This document shows, piece by piece, positions 34,746 through 44,347 of a DNA stretch of 54,796 nt. The DNA is taken from contig JAFVBE010000013.1 in the NCBI GenBank assembly GCA_017480195.1, positions 1-54,796 of the forward strand, written 5' to 3'. Below the pieces are notes generated by a model. The model ran no database searches. It saw nothing but the letters and a program-made list of their open reading frames with translations, and had not been told where the DNA came from. Position 1 is the first letter of the stretch, and every line of letters starts with the position of its first letter. The DNA comes from Lachnospiraceae bacterium (lineage in GTDB: Bacteria; Bacillota; Clostridia; Lachnospirales; Lachnospiraceae). The position numbers and the translations under genes were made by a program.

Positions 34746-35942
34746 TTATGCCTGAATCTCCACACTGTCAAAATCAAACTCCGAACTCTTGGAATATATG
34801 ATAACCATATCACCTCTTTTAATAACGGTCTGTCCGGTTGGAATTATGGTCTTATTCTTACGCCTTATCATAACTATGGTTGTAAGCCTGGATATATCCA
34901 AATCCTTGATTTTAGCACCAACCCAAGGATGTGCCTCCTTGATTATTACCTCACGCAGCTTGATACCAACCTCATCCGTATAAAGCTCTGCACCTAATAT
35001 AAGCCTGTCGCCTAATATTATCCTTGTATCTCCCTTTGGAATTACAACCTCATCATCCCTTAATATCAGCGCAAGCACAAGTCCCTGTGGCAGATTAGCA
35101 TCCTTTACATATACATCTTTCAGATTATGATTTTCATTAATGTGTATCGTCACAAAGCGTATATCATTTTCTTCAGCATACATGGACATATGCTTAAGTC
35201 TGGTAAATTGCTCAACGAAGCCCGCAGATATAATACCTGTAGGTATCGCAACCATTCCTACTCCTAAGAACGATATGAATATCGCCAATATCTTGCCAAG
35301 CATAGTAACCGGATATATATCACCATAGCCTACTGTAAGAAGTGTAGATGCCGACCACCATATACCCGAGAAAGCATTCTGAAATGCATCGGGCTGGGCT
35401 GTGTTCTCCACACTGTACATACAGAGCGAGGATGCCACCATAAGAATCAGTATCATAAATATCGAAGATGCAAGCTGATCCTTCTTTTCCTTCAAGACAT
35501 TTAATATTACATTAAATGCATCATACTGGCTGTTAATCCTGAAAAGCCTTAATATCCTTACCACTCTTAACATTCTGAAGGCGACTGCTCCGGCAGGGAA
35601 GAAAAACGGCAGATAATACGGAAAAAATGTCAGTAAATCTATTATACCGTTAAATGAAAATATGAATTTAACTCGGGCTTTTGCAGGCTGCTTCTTGGGA
35701 TAAAGCATATCCGCAGTCCAAACCCTAAGGATATATTCAATCGTAAATATAATAATTGTCACTAATTCAACCGTATCTAAAATATTCTTATAATCTGCCG
35801 AAGCATCATAGGTGTCGAATATCGTCACGAAGAGGTTGACAAATATAACTATCACGATAAATATATCGAATAATGTACTTTGCACATCTTCCCTGTTGCC
35901 AATCTGTATAATATCAAATACTCTTCTTTTCTTATCCTTCAT
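34746..35942 (-). CDS. Kv-type voltage-gated potassium channel with tandem TrkA-C domains
   Basis: A 398-residue protein with six membrane segments: S1 ~24-43, S2-S3, an S4 with regularly spaced Arg (FRMLRVVRILRLFRI, 122-136), S5 ~160-178, pore helix and selectivity filter TVGYGD (203-208), and S6 ~218-242. The cytoplasmic C-terminus has two TrkA-C-like (RCK C-lobe) domains (~255-320 and ~325-395), which bind regulatory ligands in related channels. It lies 8 bp after the ABC exporter half-transporter gene on the same strand, so it is probably in that operon. Confidence 0.92.
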   Translation of the reverse strand: MKDKKRRVFDIIQIGNREDVQSTLFDIFIVIVIFVNLFVTIFDTYDASADYKNILDTVELVTIIIFTIEYILRVWTADMLYPKKQPAKARVKFIFSFNGIIDLLTFFPYYLPFFFPAGAVAFRMLRVVRILRLFRINSQYDAFNVILNVLKEKKDQLASSIFMILILMVASSLCMYSVENTAQPDAFQNAFSGIWWSASTLLTVGYGDIYPVTMLGKILAIFISFLGVGMVAIPTGIISAGFVEQFTRLKHMSMYAEENDIRFVTIHINENHNLKDVYVKDANLPQGLVLALILRDDEVVIPKGDTRIILGDRLILGAELYTDEVGIKLREVIIKEAHPWVGAKIKDLDISRLTTIVMIRRKNKTIIPTGQTVIKRGDMVIIYSKSSEFDFDSVEIQA

Positions 35943-35950
35943 AGTAGCCC

Positions 35951-37876
35951 CTATCCAACTGCATTGCCTGTATAAAGCTGATAATATTTACCCTTCTGCT
36001 CTATAAGCTCATCATGTGGTCCTCTCTCAATCACGCGTCCTTGTTCTAACACTATTATACAATCACTGTTCCTAACTGTCGAGAGTCTGTGTGCAATTAC
36101 AAATGTTGTTCTGCCCTTCATAAGCTTATCCATACCCGATTGGACAATCTTCTCGGTTCTTGTATCTATGGATGAAGTTGCCTCATCAAGTATAAGTACA
36201 GGAGGATTAGCTATAGCCGCTCTGGCTATCGCAAGAAGCTGCCTCTGTCCCTGACTTAAGTTCGCACCGTCACCCTTTAGAACTGTATTATATCCATCCG
36301 GCAGTCTTTTTATAAAGCCGTCCGCATTCGCAAGCTTCGCAGCCGCATATACTTCTTCATCAGTAGCATCCAGCTTACCGTATCTTATATTCTCCATTAC
36401 CGTAGCTGTAAAAAGATGTGTATCCTGAAGCACCATACCGAGCGAATGTCTCAAATCTGCCTTCTTAATCTTATTAACATTTATACCATCATAGCGTATC
36501 TTTCCGTCCTGTATGTCATAGAAGCGGTTGATAAGATTGGTTATGGTCGTCTTTCCCGCACCTGTCGAGCCCACAAATGCAATCTTCTGTCCCGGTGTTG
36601 CGAAAAGGTCAACATTATACAACACCTGCTTATCCTCTGTATATCCAAAGTCCACATCATCGAACACCACATCACCCGTAAGCTTCACATAGGATACGGT
36701 TTTATCAGCCTGATGTGTATGTTTCCAAGCCCATATGCCCGTTCTTTCTTCGGTTTCCACAAGCTCACCTGCTTCTTCCTTGGCATTAACTAAGGTGACA
36801 TATCCCTCATCAGTCTCAGGCTCCTCGTCTAAAAGCTTGAATATCCTGTCCGCACCTGCAAATGCCATAACAACAGCATTCATCTGCTGGCTCACCTGAC
36901 TAATCGGCATATTAATCTGTCTGTTGAAGGTAAGAAAGCTTATAAGTGCACCTGTAGTAAGTCCCCAGAAATTATTTAATGCAAATATTCCTCCCACTAT
37001 TGCACATACCACATAGCTTAGGTTTCCAAGCTGTGCGTTGACAGGTCCGATTATATTGACGAATTTGTTGGCACTGTAGGCATTCTCATAAAGCTCGTCA
37101 TTAAGCTTCTTGAAATCTGTCTTTGCCTCATCCTCATGATTGAATACCTTGACAACCTTCTGCCCGCTCATCACCTCTTCTATATAACCATTAACCTCAC
37201 CGAGCTTCTTCTGCTGTTTGACAAAATATTTTCCGCTCTTTCCCGCCACCTTCGTGCTTGCCACAAGCATTATGCCAAGCATCATTACATTAACGACGGT
37301 AAGAGGTATGCTTAAGATTATCATACTGATAAATACTGAAACTATAGTTATAACGCTATTTATAAACTGCGGTATACTCTGGCTTATCATCTGTCTTAAG
37401 GTATCTATGTCATTCGTATAAATGGACATTATATCTCCATGAGTATTCCGGTCAAAATATTTTATAGGAAGACTCTCCATATGAGTAAATAAATCCTGCC
37501 TCAAATCGCGCAGCGTGCCCTGTGTAATGTATATCATTACAAGCTGCTGTATAAGTGATGCCACTATACCACACAGATAAAAGCCTGCAACCCTCATAAT
37601 CGCATGAAGCAGATTAGAGTAATCCGGATTCTTACTGCCCATAAGCGGTATGATATAATCATCAATCAGTGACTTTGTAAACATTGTTCCCTGAACATTG
37701 GCAAGGGCTGTAATGATTATACATAATATAACAAGCGCATATTGAAATTTGTATTTCTTACCTACATATTGAAGAATTCTCTTGAATATCTGACCGGCAT
37801 TTTCCACCTTAACCTTAGGTCCACGATAACCGCGAGGTCCGGGTCCTTTGATTTCTTTAACTCTTTCCTCAGCCAT
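35951..37876 (-). CDS. ABC exporter half-transporter, catalytic partner
   Basis: A 641-residue protein with an N-terminal type IV exporter membrane domain (six segments, residues ~40-350) and a C-terminal ATPase with Walker A GSTGAGKTT, signature LSQGQRQ, Walker B LILDEATSSID (catalytic Glu present) and the H-loop AHRLST. A ~30-residue insert with an acidic/aromatic character precedes the ATPase. It pairs with the upstream gene as a heterodimer of the MdlAB/BmrCD/LmrCD type, exporting drugs, lipids or peptides. The upstream stop overlaps this ATG (TAATG). Confidence 0.92.
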   Translation of the reverse strand: MAEERVKEIKGPGPRGYRGPKVKVENAGQIFKRILQYVGKKYKFQYALVILCIIITALANVQGTMFTKSLIDDYIIPLMGSKNPDYSNLLHAIMRVAGFYLCGIVASLIQQLVMIYITQGTLRDLRQDLFTHMESLPIKYFDRNTHGDIMSIYTNDIDTLRQMISQSIPQFINSVITIVSVFISMIILSIPLTVVNVMMLGIMLVASTKVAGKSGKYFVKQQKKLGEVNGYIEEVMSGQKVVKVFNHEDEAKTDFKKLNDELYENAYSANKFVNIIGPVNAQLGNLSYVVCAIVGGIFALNNFWGLTTGALISFLTFNRQINMPISQVSQQMNAVVMAFAGADRIFKLLDEEPETDEGYVTLVNAKEEAGELVETEERTGIWAWKHTHQADKTVSYVKLTGDVVFDDVDFGYTEDKQVLYNVDLFATPGQKIAFVGSTGAGKTTITNLINRFYDIQDGKIRYDGINVNKIKKADLRHSLGMVLQDTHLFTATVMENIRYGKLDATDEEVYAAAKLANADGFIKRLPDGYNTVLKGDGANLSQGQRQLLAIARAAIANPPVLILDEATSSIDTRTEKIVQSGMDKLMKGRTTFVIAHRLSTVRNSDCIIVLEQGRVIERGPHDELIEQKGKYYQLYTGNAVG

Positions 37877-39633
37877 TATCTTGCACCTCCCTGCTCGTCA
37901 AAATCTCCACCGCCGCCTGTCTGCGACTCATATACATCCCTGTAAATCTCGTTAGTCTTTAGGAGTTCTTCATGTGTTCCTATGCCATTTATATGTCCTT
38001 CGTCCATAACGATAATCCTGTCAGCCTCTTCAACACTGTTAATCCTCTGTGCGATAATAAGCTTCGTAGTACCCGGAATAGCCTCCTTCATTGCCTTTCT
38101 TATCCTTGCATCAGTAGCAGTATCGACAGCACTTGTGCTGTCATCAAGTATAAGTATCTTCGGTTTTTTAAGCAATGCTCTCGCTATACAAAGCCTCTGT
38201 CTCTGTCCACCTGAGACATTGGTACCTCCCTGCTCAATGTATGTATCATATCCGTCGGGAAATGCTTCTATGAAATCATCTGCACAAGCCATACGACAAG
38301 CCTCCCTGCATTCCTCGTCTGTCGCTTCCTTGTTGCCCCATCTTAAGTTTTCATATATTGTACCGCTAAATAGTACATTCTTCTGGAGCACGACAGACAC
38401 CTCATCACGAAGCACATTAAGATCATAATCTCTTACATCTGTTCCTCCGACTTTAAGTGTACCCTTCGATACATCATAAAGTCTGCTTATCAGATTAACC
38501 AGACTGGATTTCGAGCTTCCCGTACCACCTATGATGCCTATGGTTTCACCTGACTTTATATTAAGGTTAATGTCTTCAAGTACATAATCCGAAGCCGAGC
38601 TGTTATAAGCAAAGCTTACATTCTCAAAATTAATATCTCCATTTTTCACTTCCATAATAGGATTATCGGGATTAACTATATCAGGCACCTCATTAAGCAC
38701 TTCTGCGATACGCTTGGCAGAGCTTATACTCATGGACACCATAACAAATATCATCGCAAGCATCATAAGACTCATAAGTATATTCATACAGTATGCAAGA
38801 AGGCTTACCAAATCTCCTGTACCTAATCCATCCACACCACCGATAATCATATGTGCGCCAACCCAGCTAATGACAAGAATAACCGTATTAATTGTCGCAA
38901 TCATAACAGGCGTTGTAAATGCAATTATCTTCTCAGCCCTAAGAAACATTCCGTACAGATTGTTATTCGCCTTCATAAATTTTTCATTTTCATACTGTTC
39001 TCTGACATATGCCTTTACTACCCTTATGGCTGACACATTCTCCTGCACGCTCTCGTTTAAGTCATCATATTTTTTGAAAACCTCAGTAAAATACTTCATC
39101 GCCCTTGTCATAACAAGACTTAAAAATATCGAAAGGAATATAACTGCGATAAGGTATATGGAGGCTATCCTCGTACTTATCGTAAATGCCATTATCATAG
39201 CTATTATCATAGAAAATGGTGCCCTGACACACATCCTTAAAATCATTTGATATGCATTCTGAACATTTGTGACATCTGTGGTAAGCCTTGTGACAAGTCC
39301 CGACGTAGAGTATTTGTCTATATTTGAAAATGCGAAGGTCTGTATATTATTGAACATTGCCTCTCTTAAGTTTCTCGCAAAGCCTGTAGATGCCTTCGCA
39401 CCAAATACACCTCCCAAGATACCTGACAAAAGACCACATAGTGCAAGTATAATCATAACCACTCCTACCTTGACTATGTAGCTCATATCCTCTTTCTCTA
39501 TGCCATTACTGACTATCTTACCCATAAGGAGTGGAATTATCATATCGAATATAACCTCTAATATCATACATATAGGTGTTAAGATAGATGCAGCCTTGAA
39601 TTCCTTTATCTGTTTTCCCAATGTCTTTAGCAT
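37876..39633 (-). CDS. ABC exporter half-transporter, degenerate-site partner
   Basis: A 585-residue exporter half with membrane domain (~20-320) and ATPase. Walker A reads GGTGSSKSS (Ser where Gly is usual before Lys), and Walker B ends LILDDSTSAVD, with Asp in place of the catalytic Glu. Both are typical of the non-catalytic site of heterodimeric exporters. Signature VSGGQRQ is present. I choose the ATG at 39631-39633, with GAAGGAAAC upstream. First gene of the exporter-channel operon. Confidence 0.92.
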   Translation of the reverse strand: MLKTLGKQIKEFKAASILTPICMILEVIFDMIIPLLMGKIVSNGIEKEDMSYIVKVGVVMIILALCGLLSGILGGVFGAKASTGFARNLREAMFNNIQTFAFSNIDKYSTSGLVTRLTTDVTNVQNAYQMILRMCVRAPFSMIIAMIMAFTISTRIASIYLIAVIFLSIFLSLVMTRAMKYFTEVFKKYDDLNESVQENVSAIRVVKAYVREQYENEKFMKANNNLYGMFLRAEKIIAFTTPVMIATINTVILVISWVGAHMIIGGVDGLGTGDLVSLLAYCMNILMSLMMLAMIFVMVSMSISSAKRIAEVLNEVPDIVNPDNPIMEVKNGDINFENVSFAYNSSASDYVLEDINLNIKSGETIGIIGGTGSSKSSLVNLISRLYDVSKGTLKVGGTDVRDYDLNVLRDEVSVVLQKNVLFSGTIYENLRWGNKEATDEECREACRMACADDFIEAFPDGYDTYIEQGGTNVSGGQRQRLCIARALLKKPKILILDDSTSAVDTATDARIRKAMKEAIPGTTKLIIAQRINSVEEADRIIVMDEGHINGIGTHEELLKTNEIYRDVYESQTGGGGDFDEQGGAR

Positions 39634-39669
39634 ATTGTTTCCTTCTTTCAAACTTTTACATATAAGGAT

Positions 39670-39698
39670 ATGATACAAAAATAAAAAATAATATTCAA
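39670..39698 (-). promoter_or_regulatory. promoter of the ABC exporter operon
   Basis: Minus-strand TTGAAT (39693-39698), 17-bp spacer, TATCAT (39670-39675), ~30 bp upstream of the chosen start. Confidence 0.5.
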
Positions 39699-39856
39699 GA
39701 TGGAAATATGAATATTTGGTGAATTATATTTTGACAAAATATTACAATATTAACTCTTGTATGAATTAGTTAAAAATGTTAAACTTAATTTAGATTAAAT
39801 TCGTTTTCTTAGAGGTTATAATTATCCGATAATTTTTAATATGATAAGGAGATTTT

Positions 39857-40738
39857 ATGGCAAAAATAGTTACTTCCAAAAGATTAACTACTCTTTTAGA
39901 GTTTCTTATAATAGGCGTCGGCGCGATAATCGCCGCATTTGCAATAGAAGAATTCTTAGTTCCTAACACCATACTCGATGGTGGTGTCGTAGGTATAAGT
40001 ATTATGATTAATCATTTGACAGGATTTTCTCTTAGTATCCTTACCTTATGCTTCAACCTGCCGTTCCTGCTCATAGGTTACAGGAAATTAGGTAAAATCT
40101 TTATACTTAAATCCGCTTATGGAATGGTTATTTTCTCAGCTTTTTTGAAAATTTTTGAGAAGTTTGCAAATGCCACCTCTGAGTATCTTCTTGCGGTCTC
40201 CTTTGGTGGAGTTATACTCGGCGTCGGCGTAGGTCTTGTCATAAGATACGGCGGATGCTTGGATGGCTCAGAGGCTGTTGCAATTATAATCAATAAAACT
40301 ACCAAGGCTCCTGTCGGACAGATGGTGCTTATTTTCAATATTATTATCTACAGTGTAGCAGGCAGATTGTTCGGATTTGACAGGGCTATGTACAGCTTAC
40401 TTACTTATTTTATCGCATCTAAGATTATTGATTTTGTTGAAATCGGTATGAATCAGTCTAAGGCTGCCATGATTATAACCAATGATGCCGAGCATATCTC
40501 GAAAGCTATTTATAAAAAGCTCGGCCGTACTGTCACGATTATGGAAGGCGAAGGATTAGTAAGCGGCAAGAAGGTTGTTCTCTACTGTGTTATCACAAGT
40601 TTCGAAGTGCGTGAGCTGCGTGATATTATCCGCAATACAGACCAGTCTGCATTCGTCGCCATAAGTGATGTGTCGGAGATTATCGGACATCATATGAAGA
40701 AGAATGACGGGCTGGAGAAGGAAGATAAGAAACAGTAG
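39857..40738 (+). CDS. YitT-family membrane protein
   Basis: A 293-residue protein with about five N-terminal membrane segments containing LVPNTILDGGVVGISIMI and GGCLDGSEAVAIII, and a C-terminal soluble DUF2179 domain (~215-285, MIITNDAEHISKAIYKKLGRTVT...). This is the YitT/YpjC layout common in Firmicutes; the transported substrate is not established. AAGGAG precedes the ATG. Single-gene unit convergent with the glycine-zipper-like gene. Confidence 0.92.
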   Translation: MAKIVTSKRLTTLLEFLIIGVGAIIAAFAIEEFLVPNTILDGGVVGISIMINHLTGFSLSILTLCFNLPFLLIGYRKLGKIFILKSAYGMVIFSAFLKIFEKFANATSEYLLAVSFGGVILGVGVGLVIRYGGCLDGSEAVAIIINKTTKAPVGQMVLIFNIIIYSVAGRLFGFDRAMYSLLTYFIASKIIDFVEIGMNQSKAAMIITNDAEHISKAIYKKLGRTVTIMEGEGLVSGKKVVLYCVITSFEVRELRDIIRNTDQSAFVAISDVSEIIGHHMKKNDGLEKEDKKQ

Positions 40739-40747
40739 TATTCATCC

Positions 40748-41257
40748 CTACTTCTTCTGATATTTTGCTATAAACTTCGCGAATTCTGTCTCCTGATAAG
40801 GTATAAGCTTCTCAGTAACATGTCCAAGCAGATACAATGTACCTGCGTTCTTAATCGTTATATTAATAGTCTTTACCTTTGAGTTAAAGATATTGAAGTT
40901 CTTAACAAGAATACTATCTATATTATTATATGCAATAAATGTCGCATTCTGTGTATTTGCTACCATTTTGGACGGCGTAAGTGTAAGAGCAACACCCTTG
41001 TTGTTAAGCGGTATAAGACCTAATCCGTTCTCCGTACAATTAATCAGAAATCCATCGTAGTCTCCGGTTATGCTGTTGCCCTGTGCGGCTGCTCCGATTG
41101 CAGCTCCGACAAGACCTCCTACGGCACCCATTGCTCCATATTTAATACCCTCTCTGTTCGTATTTTTGAAAGTGGTAAATATACAATTCTCATTTCCCAC
41201 ACAGTTAATCGACTGAAATAATCCATATGCTTTTTCAAGTGTTGCAAATTCTTCCAT
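40748..41257 (-). CDS. hypothetical protein with glycine-zipper-like segment
   Basis: A 169-residue protein with a Gly/Ala-rich hydrophobic stretch (YGAMGAVGGLVGAAIGAAAQG, ~residues 43-63) like a glycine zipper, followed by a beta-rich C-terminal half (KVKTINITIKNAGTLYLLGH). The family is not recognised. I choose the ATG at 41255-41257 (GAGGT upstream); the longer frame to 41398 would run through the promoter. No signal peptide. Confidence 0.65.
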   Translation of the reverse strand: MEEFATLEKAYGLFQSINCVGNENCIFTTFKNTNREGIKYGAMGAVGGLVGAAIGAAAQGNSITGDYDGFLINCTENGLGLIPLNNKGVALTLTPSKMVANTQNATFIAYNNIDSILVKNFNIFNSKVKTINITIKNAGTLYLLGHVTEKLIPYQETEFAKFIAKYQKK

Positions 41258-41354
41258 AAAACATACCTCTTTCCTTATGATAAAATAGCTTTGTGGCGAT
41301 GTGTACCTGTGGATATCGCCATAAAGCGAAAATATCGAACCATCACATACTATG

Positions 41355-41383
41355 ATTATAACACGAGTTATTAAGTCAGACAA
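41355..41383 (-). promoter_or_regulatory. promoter of the glycine-zipper-like gene
   Basis: Minus-strand TTGTCT (41378-41383), 17-bp spacer, perfect TATAAT (41355-41360). Confidence 0.65.
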
Positions 41384-41441
41384 ATAATTATATTGCAATG
41401 CATTAGATAACTACAAACTTGTGACTGACAGCTTTTGCTTA

Positions 41442-41470
41442 TTGCATATAAAGTTTCATAATGCTATAAT
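41442..41470 (+). promoter_or_regulatory. promoter of the 41.5-kb membrane protein gene
   Basis: TTGCAT (41442-41447), 17-bp spacer, perfect TATAAT (41465-41470), 37 bp ahead of the ATG. Confidence 0.7.
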
Positions 41471-41507
41471 TTTTATATCTTAGTTTTAATTGAAAGGTAA
41501 TATAACC

Positions 41508-42218
41508 ATGAGTGAAAACAAAAAACCTTTAGGTGCAAGACTTGGCGAAGGCTTCTTCTGCATCTTTTATCTTATATTTGTATTTACAGTTGTTTTTATT
41601 TTTAGAAGTAAAGGAATAAATGCCTCTTCAAACGCAGACAAATATAGGTATGGTCTGGGAATGATGATGGCAATTATACTTGGATGCGGTGATGCATTTC
41701 ATTTAATCCCACGAATTATAGTCAATTTCAAAGGCGGTATGAAGAAACAGGAATTATTCTTCGGACTCGGCAATCTTATCTCATCAATTACCATGACGAT
41801 ATATTATCTTATTATGATGTTTATGTGTGATGTACTCGCTACCGATAATGCTGCATATGAAATCAACTACGAGATTGACCGCGCAATAATTATATTTGCT
41901 TTCATAAGAATCATAATCTGCTTTTATCCGCAGAATAACTGGTTTACAAAGGAAGGCAGCAAAAGATGGGCAATCATAAGAAATGTCCCGTTTGCCATAA
42001 TCGGTATTCTGATGATTGCACTCCTTATAAAAGCTTCACAGATAACAACCATATATACGCCTATTTTTTATATTCAATTAGCCATAAGTGTATTTTTAAG
42101 CTTCGCTTTCTATCTACCGGTTGCCATATGGGGAAGAGAAAAGCCAATGCTCGGTATGCTTATGATACCTAAGACCTTCTGCTATATCTGGATGCTCCTT
42201 GTGATACTCTTGGCATAA
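41508..42218 (+). CDS. polytopic membrane protein, unknown function
   Basis: A 236-residue protein with about seven hydrophobic segments (starting ~residues 15-35; others near 50-70, 85-105, 125-145, 155-175, 185-205, 215-235). I choose the ATG at 41508 (GAAAGG upstream); the earlier in-frame TTG is inside the ribosome site. It carries conserved-looking GCGDAFHLIPR. I do not recognise a family; a small single-gene unit with its own promoter and terminator. Confidence 0.65.
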   Translation: MSENKKPLGARLGEGFFCIFYLIFVFTVVFIFRSKGINASSNADKYRYGLGMMMAIILGCGDAFHLIPRIIVNFKGGMKKQELFFGLGNLISSITMTIYYLIMMFMCDVLATDNAAYEINYEIDRAIIIFAFIRIIICFYPQNNWFTKEGSKRWAIIRNVPFAIIGILMIALLIKASQITTIYTPIFYIQLAISVFLSFAFYLPVAIWGREKPMLGMLMIPKTFCYIWMLLVILLA

Positions 42219-42242
42219 ATATAATAATAAAAAATGATTTAT

Positions 42243-42283
42243 AAAGATAAATGTGTGCATTAAATAACGCCCACATTTATCTT
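42243..42283 (+). terminator. terminator after the membrane protein gene
   Basis: Stem AAAGATAAATGTG / CACATTTATCTTT with ~13-nt loop; only weak T-richness follows. It can also serve the convergent MIF-like gene. Confidence 0.6.
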
Positions 42284-42304
42284 TGATATCTTATTAATAA
42301 TGTC

Positions 42305-42646
42305 TTAGAAATTACCGCCATTCCAGCCCCAATCCTTGGTGCCTATATAGGATACATAAACATTCTTCGCAGGTATGCCAAGCTCCTCCTCAAATATCTT
42401 ACATATAGCTGATGTAAATTGATCGTATGCAGATGATGAAGCATTTCCGAATATTCTTACTGCAACATAAGCGCCCTTTTCAAGCTTATTTCCAGCCATA
42501 TACAAGCAGTACTCATCCTCGAATCCTACCATAAGGAAGCTCTCCGGCTTTCCGATAATGGATATTTCCTTACCAAGTCTGGATTTTATAGTCTCTCTTT
42601 TTTCCTCCGGCACCTTAAGCGTAATCTTAGAATCAATAAATGGCAT
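42305..42646 (-). CDS. MIF/phenylpyruvate tautomerase-like protein
   Basis: A 113-residue protein beginning MPFI with Pro2, the catalytic base of the tautomerase/MIF superfamily after Met removal. GKPESFLMVGF and the C-terminal YIGTKDWGWNGGNF match the MIF subgroup. Bacterial MIF-like proteins occur in gut Lachnospiraceae; possible keto-enol tautomerase activity is inferred. A single gene with AAGGAGG upstream. Confidence 0.88.
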   Translation of the reverse strand: MPFIDSKITLKVPEEKRETIKSRLGKEISIIGKPESFLMVGFEDEYCLYMAGNKLEKGAYVAVRIFGNASSSAYDQFTSAICKIFEEELGIPAKNVYVSYIGTKDWGWNGGNF

Positions 42647-42735
42647 AATATTGTCCTCCTTAAAATCTTTATTTTATAATTTATAAATTATTTTTATCTT
42701 TTAATCAGATAAACCTACTTACAATCTTTAACATA

Positions 42736-43473
42736 CTACAGATATTCAATCCCCACCAATGTGAGCCCACATGCCTCTGACTTAGGTCCCGCTTTTGCTC
42801 TGTCCTTCGCCTCAAGGATTTCCTTCACATATGACGGCTCGTACATCCCCATACCGCATTTTAAAAGTGTGCCCATGATTATACGAACCATATTATATAA
42901 GAAGCCTGTCCCCTTGATAGTCATAGTTATCATATTTCCTTCTTTGGTAAAGCTTATGTCCGTTATGGTTCTTACAGTGCTTTCCACCTGTGTCCGAGGC
43001 GTACAGAAGGATTTAAAATCATGCTCGCCTATAAGATAATTTGCAGCCTCCTGCATCCTGTCAATATCTATGTTATAGTATACAAATTTAGAATACAGTC
43101 GAACCAAGGGATTAGGAAATCTGTCATTCCATATCTTATATTCATAAGTCTTTATCGTATCACAGAATCTTGGATGAAAGTCAGGTGCAACCTCACAGGA
43201 ATTCCGTATTCTGATATCATCCGGAAGTCTCTGATTAAGTGCAAATGAAATCTTCTCGGCGGGTATCCTCGTATCAGTATCAAATACCGCTACATTTCCC
43301 AGAGCATGCACCCCAGAATCTGTCCTGCTGGCTCCGATTACCTTTATGTCCTCAGAAAGAAGCTCGGAAAGCTTTTTATTCAGAACTTCTTCAATCGTTA
43401 TCCCGTTATCCTGTATCTGCCAGCCACAATAATTCGTGCCATCATATGCAATTATCAATTTAACTCGTATCAT
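42736..43473 (-). CDS. truA: tRNA pseudouridine(38-40) synthase
   Basis: A 245-residue enzyme with YDGTNYCGWQ near the N-terminus and GASRTDSGVHALGN holding the catalytic Asp52; FLYNMVRIIMGTL near the C-terminus is also characteristic. It modifies the tRNA anticodon stem-loop. I choose the ATG at 43471-43473 with GAGGT upstream; a longer frame to 43542 adds a non-conserved leader. It follows the ECF genes, as in many Firmicutes. Confidence 0.96.
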   Translation of the reverse strand: MIRVKLIIAYDGTNYCGWQIQDNGITIEEVLNKKLSELLSEDIKVIGASRTDSGVHALGNVAVFDTDTRIPAEKISFALNQRLPDDIRIRNSCEVAPDFHPRFCDTIKTYEYKIWNDRFPNPLVRLYSKFVYYNIDIDRMQEAANYLIGEHDFKSFCTPRTQVESTVRTITDISFTKEGNMITMTIKGTGFLYNMVRIIMGTLLKCGMGMYEPSYVKEILEAKDRAKAGPKSEACGLTLVGIEYL

Positions 43474-43563
43474 ATCAACCTCAAACCATATTGTAAAATC
43501 AATTTCAGCACAAAAAAACTTCCCAAATCTATTTATAGGCATATGGCAACAAAATCAATGCTG

Positions 43564-44343
43564 TCAGAATTTAATTATAAAATAAACACCCGCTATAATC
43601 AACAATAATAAAATCACATAAGCTATATAATCATTTTTCCGATACTTCAACTGTCTTAGCTTCGTCCTTGACTTACCTCCTGTATAACACCTCGCATCCA
43701 TAGCATCAGCTAGATTAGATGCCCTGTCTATAGAATTCTGAAACAATGGTATAATCACAGTCCTTAAACTTTTTATCCGCCTTATCGGATCACCCTTGCC
43801 GAACTCTGCCCCTCGCATCTCCTGTGCCTTCATTATTCTGTCCAACTCCTCCAAAAGCACAGGTATAAATCTTAATGCTATGGTTATTCCCATAGCAATA
43901 CTGCCCTTTATTCTGAAACATTTTTCAAGTCCGTCAGTAAGCTCCGTCGGTGTCGTCGTATACATAAGCAGAGAGGATGTCAGTATGATATGCAGCATCC
44001 TCCAAAATACAAAAGCGGATTTTATTATTCATTCTCTTGTAATCTTGAACAACCCCATATGAACCAAAACCTCACCATATGTAGTGAACGCATTTATCAA
44101 TGAGCATATAAGTATGAATATTATTACCCCCTTCATGCCCTTTAGTATATGTTTAAACGGCACATTTGACATTATCACAGTTGCCAGAAAGACAATAGTC
44201 AAAAGACCGAATAAATATATATTTCTGTCAAGAAGTGAAAGAATTATAACAGCAAGCACCGCTCTGATTTTCACACGCGGATCAAGCTCGTGTATAACCG
44301 ACTTCTCACTATAATATTGCCCGATTGTTACATCCTTAAGCAT
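43564..44343 (-). pseudogene. ecfT: energy-coupling factor transmembrane protein EcfT, interrupted by in-frame TGA
   Basis: The frame encodes a complete EcfT-like protein of ~258 residues apart from one TGA at 44029-44031. The first part (104 residues, MLKDVTIGQYYSEKSVIHELDPRVKI...) ends KITRE; after the stop the same frame continues IIKSAFVFWRMLHIILTSSLLMYTTTPTEL, and the coupling motifs AQEMRGAEF and AMDARCYTGG follow. Relatives read ITREGI at this place, so a single GGA-to-TGA change is the simplest explanation. EcfT links the ATPases to substrate-binding S components for vitamins. It may be a real null allele, a sequencing error or readthrough. It lies between the double ATPase gene and truA. 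Confidence 0.85.
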
Positions 44344-44347
44344 ACCG

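Noticed and set aside
37876-39633. Loss-of-function in the ABC exporter because of altered Walker A/B
   Set aside because: The same substitutions are normal for the non-catalytic half of heterodimeric exporters, and the partner has an intact site.
42305-42646. Unusual small protein as a novel toxin
   Set aside because: Pro2 and the C-terminal GTKDWGWNGG pattern fit the MIF tautomerase family.
44029-44031. TGA in ecfT as selenocysteine codon
   Set aside because: EcfT is not a known selenoprotein, the expected residue is Gly, and no selenocysteine machinery is visible; mutation or sequencing error is simpler.
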